Assembly (NCBI RefSeq): GCF_000812965.1
Contig: NZ_JSYN01000041.1
Coordinates: forward strand, 1 to 38,987
DNA length: 38,987 nt
Source: Pedobacter kyungheensis
Lineage (GTDB): Bacteria; Bacteroidota; Bacteroidia; Sphingobacteriales; Sphingobacteriaceae
Reading direction: 5' to 3'
Shown here: positions 32,133 to 38,987 of the stretch, piece after piece
How the letters are laid out: each line of letters starts with the position of its first letter
Position numbering within the stretch: position 1 is the first letter of the stretch
Made by a program: the position numbers and the translations under genes
Notes under the pieces: generated by a model
Told to the model about the DNA's origin: nothing
The model's database searches: none
Seen by the model: the letters and a program-made list of their open reading frames with translations, nothing else

Positions 32133-33272
32133 ATGAAATTCGCAACTAAAGCTATACACGCTGGTCAGGAGCCTGATCCAACAACAGGAGCAGTAATGAC
32201 TCCGATTTATCAAACTTCAACTTACTGGCAAAAATCGCCGGGCGATAACAAGGGTTACGAGTATTCGAGGGGTACTAACCCAACGCGTAAGGCCTTGGAA
32301 GATTGTTTAGCGGCTTTAGAAAATGCTAAATATGGTTTGGCTTTCTCGAGCGGAATGGGTGCTACCGATGCGGTATTACGCTTATTGCAACCGGGTGATG
32401 AGGTAATTACCGGAAACGATTTGTACGGTGGTTCTTACCGCATCTTTACCAAAATTTACAGCAAATACGGTATTAAATTCCATTTCCTGGATCTTTCTAA
32501 GCCTGAAAATATACTGCCTTATATTAACGATAAAACCAAACTGGTTTGGATAGAAACACCTACCAACCCAACCATGCAGATTATTGATATTGAAGGGGTA
32601 GCTAAAATTACGAAAGCGAAAAACTTAATATTAACAGTTGATAATACTTTTGCTTCACCTTACCTGCAAAACCCGATCGATTTGGGCGCTGATATCGTAA
32701 TGCATTCGGTAACCAAATATATTGGTGGTCACTCTGATGTAGTAATGGGTGCTTTGGTAACCAATAACGAGACTTTGTACAAAGACCTTTGGTTTGTTTA
32801 TAACGCCTGTGGCGCAACCCCAGGACCTCAGGATGCCTTTTTGGTTTTAAGGGGCATTAAAACACTTCATTTAAGGATGAAAGCCCATTGCGAAAATGGT
32901 GAACGCGTAGCCCGTTATTTAAAAACACACCCTAAGGTTGATAAAATTTACTGGCCGGGTTTCGAAGATCATCCTAACCATGATGTAGCCAAAAAGCAAA
33001 TGCGCGGTTTTGGCGGGATGATTTCGATTACTTTAAAGGGCGCAGATTTACAGGAGACGTTCAGAATTTCTTCCAACTTTAAAGTATTTACACTTGCAGA
33101 ATCACTTGGTGGGGTAGAATCATTGATTAACCATCCGGCTACGATGACCCATGGCTCAATACCAAAAGAAGAACGCGAAAAAGTAGGGGTAACCGATAAC
33201 CTGTTGCGCTTAAGCGTAGGGGTGGAGGATATTGATGATCTTTTGGAAGATCTCGAACGTGCTTTGGCTTAG
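32133..33272 (+). CDS. Cys/Met-metabolism PLP enzyme (cystathionine gamma-synthase/lyase family)
   Basis: This 379-residue fold-type I enzyme forms an internal aldimine with Lys195 (HSVTKYIGGHSD), preceded by DNTFASPYLQNP, the usual Asp on the pyridine nitrogen. YEYSRGTNPTR and SSGMGATDAV bind substrate and phosphate; SLGGVESLINHPATMTH near the end is characteristic of gamma-synthase and gamma-lyase members. It works in transsulfuration or methionine metabolism, but synthase, beta-lyase and gamma-lyase cannot be separated by eye. It sits alone between repeat elements. Confidence 0.9.
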   Translation: MKFATKAIHAGQEPDPTTGAVMTPIYQTSTYWQKSPGDNKGYEYSRGTNPTRKALEDCLAALENAKYGLAFSSGMGATDAVLRLLQPGDEVITGNDLYGGSYRIFTKIYSKYGIKFHFLDLSKPENILPYINDKTKLVWIETPTNPTMQIIDIEGVAKITKAKNLILTVDNTFASPYLQNPIDLGADIVMHSVTKYIGGHSDVVMGALVTNNETLYKDLWFVYNACGATPGPQDAFLVLRGIKTLHLRMKAHCENGERVARYLKTHPKVDKIYWPGFEDHPNHDVAKKQMRGFGGMISITLKGADLQETFRISSNFKVFTLAESLGGVESLINHPATMTHGSIPKEEREKVGVTDNLLRLSVGVEDIDDLLEDLERALA

Positions 33273-33296
33273 AAAAAATAGAACACAAAATTGTTT

Positions 33297-33390
33297 GTCA
33301 TCCTGAGCCTGTCGAAGGACTTACGTTTACGTGCTTCGACAGGCTATTAGATTTCTCGGCTTTGCTGCGCTCCGCTCGAAATGACGGTTT
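33297..33390. repeat. Interspersed palindromic element (TCATCCTGAGCCTGTCGAAGG type)
   Basis: Bases 33297-33320 are the reverse complement of 14414-14437. GTGCTTCGACAGGC follows at 33331-33344, giving an imperfect inverted pair with CCTGTCGAAGGAC. GATTTCTCGGC, GCTGCGCTCCGCTCGAAATGACG (33364-33386) matches the words of the element at 4341-4480. It appears to be a mosaic of intergenic repeats. Confidence 0.6.
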
Positions 33391-33477
33391 TGGCTAAGAG
33401 GACTCATCTAAACGCAATCAGGCTCAGTGTGACATACAGCAGTTGAAGCCTTAATTCTACTTGTACAGATAAACAAC

Positions 33478-34329
33478 ATGCAGTTTCTCGAATTAAAAAA
33501 CTTTCTCGATCATAAAGTAGCACAATACAACCGGCCCGATTTTATTGCGAACGATCCGGTTTGTATACCACATTTGTTTGAGCAAAAGCAGGATATCGAA
33601 ATTGCGGGTTTCTTTGCAGCGGTACTGGCCTGGGGGCAGCGTAAAACCATCATTAACAAGTGCCGTGAATTACTTAACCGGATGGATAATGCGCCTTACG
33701 ATTTTGCGCTTAACCATAGCGATAATGATTTAAAGCGTTTGCTTAATTTTAAGCATCGCACTTTTAACGATACCGACCTGCTTTATTTTATTTCCTTTTT
33801 CAAAATGCATTACAGCCATTTTGAGAGTTTAGAGCAAGCCTTTATTCCCAAACAGGAGGTTTTTCTCGATGCCTATCTGGAAGTATCAGATGGGGCAGGT
33901 GGGCTGTTTAATGCTTCGGAGGTTTGCCTGGCTGGTCAGCTGCAGGTTTCTATTGAACAATGCCTTAATTATTTCAGGGCATATTTCTTTTCACTGGATG
34001 ATTTTCCACACCGTACCAAAAAGCATATCTCTTCGCCAAAGCAAAAATCTACTTGCAAGCGCCTAAATATGTTCTTAAGGTGGATGGTACGGGCTGATGA
34101 CAAAGGAGTGGATTTTGGCATCTGGAATACACTTAAACCTAAAGACCTGATTTGCCCCTGTGATGTGCATGTAGATCGCGTTGCGCGCCTGCTTGGGCTC
34201 ATTAACCGAAAACAAACAGACTGGTTAACTGCAGTAGAATTAACCAATCATTTAAAGGAGTTTGATCCGCTGGATCCGGTTAAATATGACTTTGCCTTGT
34301 TCGGTCTCGGCGTGGAGAAGGAATTTTAA
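33478..34329 (+). CDS. TIGR02757 (DUF2400) family protein
   Basis: This 283-residue protein matches the TIGR02757/DUF2400 family: ADP-like N-terminal VCIPHLFEQKQDIEIAGFFAAVLAWGQRKTII, then a central HRTFNDTDLLYFI segment and the signature FLRWMVRADDKGVDFGIW, ending CPCDVHVDRVARLLGL and DPVKYDFALFGLG. The fold is helical, related to HhH DNA glycosylases, with conserved Asp/His/Arg residues, but no activity is established. Length fits the family (about 250-290). It starts eight bases after a repeat-rich gap and is followed by a Crp-type regulator. Confidence 0.88.
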   Translation: MQFLELKNFLDHKVAQYNRPDFIANDPVCIPHLFEQKQDIEIAGFFAAVLAWGQRKTIINKCRELLNRMDNAPYDFALNHSDNDLKRLLNFKHRTFNDTDLLYFISFFKMHYSHFESLEQAFIPKQEVFLDAYLEVSDGAGGLFNASEVCLAGQLQVSIEQCLNYFRAYFFSLDDFPHRTKKHISSPKQKSTCKRLNMFLRWMVRADDKGVDFGIWNTLKPKDLICPCDVHVDRVARLLGLINRKQTDWLTAVELTNHLKEFDPLDPVKYDFALFGLGVEKEF

Positions 34330-34405
34330 TATTCTGTTTAAGATTAAGTAAAGTTAAAAAAAACTTCTTTTTTAGAATCAATCTTCCTATACTTACGTAG
34401 TGGTT

Positions 34406-34421
34406 CTACTTTTTGAAGTAG
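34406..34421 (+). promoter_or_regulatory. 6-bp dyad upstream of the Crp-family gene
   Basis: CTACTT at 34406-34411 and AAGTAG at 34416-34421 form a small perfect dyad 29 bases before the ATG. It may be an operator of the regulator itself, but the arms are short and this could be chance. Confidence 0.25.
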
Positions 34422-34449
34422 TATATTATCTATCCCAACAGTAATTTCT

Positions 34450-35064
34450 ATGATTGCAGTTAACTTATCTGATGAGGACAGGTGGAAGAAATACAACAAT
34501 TTTTCGCCCTTAATCTCCATTTTTAAAAAGTTTCATCCATTGAATGATGAAATAGAAAGACGCATTAACCAGCATACTTTTCCGGTTAGTTACAAGAAGA
34601 ATAAATACCTGGTTTCGCCGGTTGATCGCAATAAATTCCTGTTTTTAATTGTAAAAGGCGTGGTTAGAGGCTTTATAAAAGATGGAACTACAGAAATTAC
34701 CACCTGGATTGCAAAAGAAAATGAAGTGGTAGGAACCATACGTAATTTATGGGTGGAAGGCGATTCGGAAGAGTATTTGCAGGCATTGGAAGATGTAGAC
34801 TTAATTGCCATTCCGCATGTATTATCGGAATACCTTTACGAAAACTTTACCGAGGCCAATATTGTGGGCAGAAAAATGATGGAGCAATATTATCGCTCTG
34901 CCGAAGAGCGTGCCTATCTCTGCAGAATTTCTTCTGCCGAAAAAAGATATAAGAGATTTCTGGTTTCCTTTCCTGATTTGATAAACCGTGTTTCTTTAAA
35001 GCATATTGCCTCTTTTCTGGCAATCAGACTGGAGACACTGAGCCGCATAAGGGCTAAAATCTAA
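34450..35064 (+). CDS. Crp/Fnr-family transcriptional regulator
   Basis: The protein has 204 residues. The N-terminal cyclic-nucleotide-binding-like beta roll (about 25-135: FLFLIVKGVVRGFIKDGTTEITTWI) lacks obvious cNMP-binding Arg-Ser residues, so the ligand is unknown. A dimer helix follows at about 136-155, and the C-terminal helix-turn-helix (VSLKHIASFLAIRLETLSRIRAK) is complete, matching the LETLSRIR recognition helix of many Bacteroidota Crp-like regulators. It lacks iron-sulfur cysteines at the N-terminus. It is monocistronic, with a strong terminator. Confidence 0.85.
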   Translation: MIAVNLSDEDRWKKYNNFSPLISIFKKFHPLNDEIERRINQHTFPVSYKKNKYLVSPVDRNKFLFLIVKGVVRGFIKDGTTEITTWIAKENEVVGTIRNLWVEGDSEEYLQALEDVDLIAIPHVLSEYLYENFTEANIVGRKMMEQYYRSAEERAYLCRISSAEKRYKRFLVSFPDLINRVSLKHIASFLAIRLETLSRIRAKI

Positions 35065-35099
35065 TCGATTTTTATCGATTTTTCCTGTTATCATAACGA

Positions 35100-35139
35100 A
35101 CGGAACAAGGGATTGTGAGCAATCGTTGTTCCGTTTTTT
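35100..35139 (+). terminator. Terminator of the Crp-family gene
   Basis: ACGGAACAA at 35100-35108 pairs with TTGTTCCGT at 35126-35134, interior GATT/AATC also pairing, followed by a T-run. Confidence 0.8.
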
Positions 35140-35266
35140 ATGTCTAAAAATTTCCATTTTTGTTTTAAAACTGTATTATAAATAATACTTGTTAGAACTT
35201 AGTTGTTGATTATTGTCAAAAAAACATCTTTTTAAACACTCTTATGACTAGATGTACAAAATCTTA

Positions 35267-35467
35267 TTATCTTTTTTCCTTTACTTTGTAGTATTCAAAA
35301 GACAGTTTTTGGTTGTTTATGTTGAAGAATGTATTTGGTTTTTCAATCTTCCAAAACGAAGTTTTTAAATAGTAGTCTATCCCTTCAATCGTGTTCATTT
35401 TCAGTTCTCGCAAGCTGACGCCAATAACATCAACGTAAAGGATTAATTCTTCTTTAGAAACGGCTTT
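35267..35467 (-). pseudogene. Decayed coding remnant, C-terminal 66 codons of an unknown protein
   Basis: On the minus strand a 66-codon open frame runs from just after TGA (35470-35468) to TAA at 35269. It reads like real protein (KEELILYVDVIGVSLREL, then IDYYLKTSFWKIEKPN, ending FEYYKVKEKR) with balanced composition, but has no start near its beginning; the first Met leaves only 43 residues. I read it as the tail of a gene truncated by deletion or insertion. It occupies most of the otherwise gene-free 474-base gap. No family was recognised, and a short functional gene cannot be excluded. Confidence 0.45.
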
Positions 35468-35538
35468 TCAAAAAGATGTTGTGCTCATCGGATGAGAAAT
35501 TATTAAGTAATAATTACCCTATTATTCCCAGGTGGAAA

Positions 35539-38500
35539 ATGAATAAATTGATACAGCTCCTCTTCTCAGGTTACCCAAAAGGAAATTATCTTAAACTAAT
35601 GATTTTATCATTGTTTTTGATGTTTTCGGTCACTTCAGTTCATGCACAAACGTATAAAACCCATTATATTGCCCCGGCGCCATGGCAGTATTGGAGTAGT
35701 GCAAACGAAATTATCGTATCTACAAACGTGGCTGGTACTTCGGCAACAGTAAGGAAAAGTGATGGTACGTTGATTACTACCTTAACGCCTTCTCCGGGTA
35801 CGCCGGCTGTTTACAGGTTCTCGGGTAATCCGGTTGGATTAGCCAAAAACAGCCTTAATACCATTTTAAATGGAGCAGGTATTATTGTAACGGGTAATAA
35901 CCCTATTGCTGTAAATGTGAGAAACATCGCTTCGGATGATATTCCGGCAGGATCATATACTTCTGCCAATGACCAATATATCAAAGGAAATGCATCACTT
36001 TTCAGCTTTGGAGATGCGGCTATCGGTAATTCTTTTAGAGTAGGTTATTATCGTGATGGGGATTTGAATAGCGTAGCTGCCTCGGTTTCTACAATCAGGC
36101 CGGTTTACAGCGTTTTAGCCATCGAGAATAACACTACTGTTAAGCTAAATGGTACAGCAATTACAACATTAAATGCAGGACAAAGTTATCTTTTACAGGC
36201 TACATTGGGTAGTTTGGTAGAAACATCTGGTCCGGCAGTAATGAATACCGGTATAAACGTAGATGCGCCCGAGGCTTGCGGTGATGGGGCTTACAATCCG
36301 GTTCCGCCGGTTAGCTCGCTGGGTAGCGAGTATGTGGTAATCAGGGGGAAGGGAAATAAGACGGCTGAACAAACTACCGTAGTTGCTACCGAAGCCAATA
36401 CAAATGTAACCGTAATGAATTTTGATCATAACGGGGTGCTTCAATCAACCAATACCTATAATCTGATAGCTGAAGGTAGTTTTATTACCTTTCCGAATGG
36501 TGTTGAAACAGGAACCGGAACAGGTAACGTTCAGGTAGGCGATCCGTTTTCGGGCTCGAGAATCGTGGCTACAAAAAATGTGGTAGCCTATTCGGGAACG
36601 GCAAATAACTGCGAGGTTGATATTGCAACCTTGGCGCCTTTAAATTCGTGCGGAGGCTCTTTAAAGGCAGAGACTGCTAAATTCAGGGCCAATAACTTAA
36701 CCGACTTACCGTATTTTGCTTATCTGGTTACCAAAAGTCCAACCGATAAAATTTACTTAACCACTAACGGTGGTACTCCGGCTTTTACCAATACCGATAT
36801 TGAAACCATTAGTGGGGTAGGTACACGCAGACAGCTGGGAAGTACAGGGGCTTATGCCATTGATTTTGATAACAACAATATAGGTAACCCAAGCTCGTTT
36901 TTTATTACCAGTAACAGCAGGCTTACCGTGGCCATGGTACAATCTGGAGGAGGTTTCTCGATGTCGAACTTTCTTTCTCCATTTCCGGAGAAAGCCGGTA
37001 AACCAACTTTTGTACAGTCTGACTGTGCTTCGGCCTTATTGAGTGCTGATCCAAATAGTACTGCGCCGTACCAATGGTATTTTAACGGCGTGGCTATTGC
37101 GGGGGCGACTTCATCAACCTATCGTGCTGCGGTGTCAGGTTCGTATACCATCACTTCTATGCTCGATTGCGGAATCAGTTCACAATCGCTACCAGTAACT
37201 ATTGCATTATGTAATATCGATCTGGTAATGAATAAAACGGTAGATAATGCATCGCCTGCAAAAGGAGCAACCGTTAATTTTACCGTTACCGTTAAAAATT
37301 CGGATGTAGCTTCGGGAGCTGTTACAGGTACGGGGAATGCGATTGGTGTTTCGGCTACTGATATCCTGCCTTCGGGTTATACCTATGTTTCGAATACAGC
37401 AACAACCGGAACAAGTTACGACCCATCAACAGGTTTATGGTCGATAGGCAGTATGGCTTCAGGTCAAACGGTAACCTTAACCATCAAAGCTATTGTAAAA
37501 AGTTCGGGCAACTATACCAATACTGCAACAGTAACCGGTCCGCAAAACGATCCGGTACCCTCCAACAACACCGCTTCGGCAAGTGTTACGCCGGTTGATA
37601 TTGTACTAACATCGGCAGCGGGAACAGATGCACAATCGATCTGTGTAGGAGGTACAACTACTGCCATTACTTATTTAATAACAGGAACTCCTGCCGTGTT
37701 GGTTACGGGGTTAGGTGCTTCGGGTTTAACTTATGGTACCACTACTTCTGGCGGGAATACCATTTTAACCATCAACAGCGGTACGGTATCAACCGCCGGA
37801 AATTACAATTATACAGTAACGGCAACTTATGCTTTGCCATCTACTACGATTACTACAGCCAACGGATCGATAACAGTTCGTCCGGCGGTAACAACTCCGG
37901 TATTTGCTGCGGGTGCAACATCAACGCGTTGCCAGGGGGCAGGCGTACAAAGCTATTCAGCTACAGCAAATAATACTACCGGTATTACTTATAGTATTAG
38001 CCCGGCTGCTTCAGGCGTTATTAATGCATCGACAGGTAGTGTAACCTGGTCGGCCAATTACAGTGGTACGGCAACAATTACTGCTGTTGCAGCAAGTCCG
38101 TGCGGAAATAAAAGTGCAACACATACGGTTACCATTAACTCAACCGGAACCATCACAGGAGCAGCAACAGTATGTTCAGGTTCGAATGGAACCTTAAATT
38201 TAACAGGAGCACCTTCAACAGTAGTGCGCTGGGAGTCATCAACAGATAATATCAACTGGACTTCGATTACAAATAACACTACCACTTTAAATTATACCAA
38301 TATTCCGGTTACTACTACCTATCGGGCAATTGTTTCAGGCAATGGCTGTACCAATGCCATTTCGGGTACAGCAACAGTAACGGTAACTCCTCGTCCGGTA
38401 ATTGCAAACCAAACTTATTATATCTGCAAAACCGGTAGCTTTAACTTTAGCCCTGTTGATGTACCTAATGGAACAACCTATACCTGGGCTGCACCGACTG

Positions 38501-38987
38501 TTTCATCATCAAATATTACCGGCGGAACCGCCGGAACCAGTCAGCTGGCTATAAACCAAACCCTGACCAATTCTGGTACTACGCTCGAAACGGCGACTTA
38601 TACGGTTACGCCAACTTATTCGGGTTGTGCAGGCAATGCATTTACAATTACCGTTTATGTGGTGCCAACACTAACAGCCAGTGCTACTGGTACAACTATT
38701 TGTTCGGGTTCGGCATTTAGTGTATCGCCTGCCAGCAATGTTAGCGGTACAACTTATAGCTGGACAGCTGCATTGGTTAGCGGAACAGCTACAGGATTTT
38801 CAAATCAGAGTACAGCAGTTTCAGGCCCTGTTTCACAAACTTTATCCAATACCTCAGGTGCAAACGCTGTTGTACGCTATACGGTTACCCCAAGCTATAA
38901 TGGTTGTAGCGGAGCTTCTTTTACATTTGATGTATCGGTAACAACTGCAACACCAGCACCAACAGCAAGTAACCAAACTTTCTGCGA
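35539..38987 (+). CDS. Very large secreted adhesin-like protein, N-terminal 1149 codons (runs off window)
   Basis: ATG 35539 opens a frame that continues to the window end with no stop. A long signal peptide ends VHA-Q at about 36. Residues 40-480 form repeats like IgGFc-binding or PKD-type modules (SVLAIENNTTVKLNG, LNAGQSYLL). An Ig-like module at about 488-555 contains QWYFNGVAIAGATSSTY. A DUF11 domain at about 559-685 includes FTVTVKNSDV and ATDILPSGYTYVSNTA. From about 690 onward several PKD-like modules recur with paired cysteines (ICSGSAF, YNGCSGASF). Ser/Thr/Gly richness and length suggest a type IX-secreted surface or gliding adhesin; the C-terminal sorting domain would be outside the window. 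Confidence 0.85.
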   Translation, partial: MNKLIQLLFSGYPKGNYLKLMILSLFLMFSVTSVHAQTYKTHYIAPAPWQYWSSANEIIVSTNVAGTSATVRKSDGTLITTLTPSPGTPAVYRFSGNPVGLAKNSLNTILNGAGIIVTGNNPIAVNVRNIASDDIPAGSYTSANDQYIKGNASLFSFGDAAIGNSFRVGYYRDGDLNSVAASVSTIRPVYSVLAIENNTTVKLNGTAITTLNAGQSYLLQATLGSLVETSGPAVMNTGINVDAPEACGDGAYNPVPPVSSLGSEYVVIRGKGNKTAEQTTVVATEANTNVTVMNFDHNGVLQSTNTYNLIAEGSFITFPNGVETGTGTGNVQVGDPFSGSRIVATKNVVAYSGTANNCEVDIATLAPLNSCGGSLKAETAKFRANNLTDLPYFAYLVTKSPTDKIYLTTNGGTPAFTNTDIETISGVGTRRQLGSTGAYAIDFDNNNIGNPSSFFITSNSRLTVAMVQSGGGFSMSNFLSPFPEKAGKPTFVQSDCASALLSADPNSTAPYQWYFNGVAIAGATSSTYRAAVSGSYTITSMLDCGISSQSLPVTIALCNIDLVMNKTVDNASPAKGATVNFTVTVKNSDVASGAVTGTGNAIGVSATDILPSGYTYVSNTATTGTSYDPSTGLWSIGSMASGQTVTLTIKAIVKSSGNYTNTATVTGPQNDPVPSNNTASASVTPVDIVLTSAAGTDAQSICVGGTTTAITYLITGTPAVLVTGLGASGLTYGTTTSGGNTILTINSGTVSTAGNYNYTVTATYALPSTTITTANGSITVRPAVTTPVFAAGATSTRCQGAGVQSYSATANNTTGITYSISPAASGVINASTGSVTWSANYSGTATITAVAASPCGNKSATHTVTINSTGTITGAATVCSGSNGTLNLTGAPSTVVRWESSTDNINWTSITNNTTTLNYTNIPVTTTYRAIVSGNGCTNAISGTATVTVTPRPVIANQTYYICKTGSFNFSPVDVPNGTTYTWAAPTVSSSNITGGTAGTSQLAINQTLTNSGTTLETATYTVTPTYSGCAGNAFTITVYVVPTLTASATGTTICSGSAFSVSPASNVSGTTYSWTAALVSGTATGFSNQSTAVSGPVSQTLSNTSGANAVVRYTVTPSYNGCSGASFTFDVSVTTATPAPTASNQTFC

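Overview
The window looks like chromosomal DNA of a Bacteroidota bacterium of the Sphingobacteriaceae, most like Pedobacter. This rests on protein families typical of that group (DUF4296, TIGR02757, FadL-type OmpP1, short archaeal-type ProS, LysM plus beta-barrel proteins), several -7 boxes fitting the Bacteroidota consensus TAnnTTTG, AT-rich intergenic DNA and lipoprotein-rich gene content. I saw no rRNA or tRNA gene, CRISPR array or prophage. Assignments come from reading the sequence without database searches.

Region 1 (1-3100) is the most unusual part. The end of an IS3-type element abuts three tandem, nearly identical genes for 72-residue lipoproteins. They are divergent from an ECF sigma factor gene, which is followed by a gene whose product joins an anti-sigma-like N-terminus, one membrane helix and a trypsin-like serine protease domain. 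A bipartite motif, GGGTTAC(C/T), 14-15 bp, G(T/C)ATTAA, occurs five times: once before each lipoprotein gene and twice before the sigma gene. I read this as the sigma factor's own promoter, making a self-contained regulon.

Region 2 (3100-19500) is mostly housekeeping: 1-Cys peroxiredoxin, cold shock protein, a methyltransferase, the operon yggS - GNAT - aspartokinase, DUF4296 lipoprotein - mutS2, an aldose dehydrogenase lipoprotein with a hairpin against its start codon, CoA-transferase subunits, a LysM protein overlapping uridine kinase, Dps and a UbiD-family decarboxylase.

Region 3 (19500-25100) is an AT-rich accessory patch. One strand has a three-gene cluster: a two-helix membrane protein, a six-cysteine small protein and a large secreted protein. 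The other strand has an unknown soluble protein, a multi-pass membrane protein, and a histidine kinase and response regulator joined by overlaps. Most of these genes have no function I can recognise.

Region 4 (25200-38987) holds an MG2-like secreted protein, a FadL-type porin with a glycine/tyrosine-rich lipoprotein, prolyl-tRNA synthetase, a Cys/Met-metabolism PLP enzyme, a TIGR02757 protein, a Crp-family regulator, a decayed coding remnant, and the first 1149 codons of a very large secreted adhesin-like protein that runs off the end. Intergenic spaces carry interspersed palindromic and short-word repeats.
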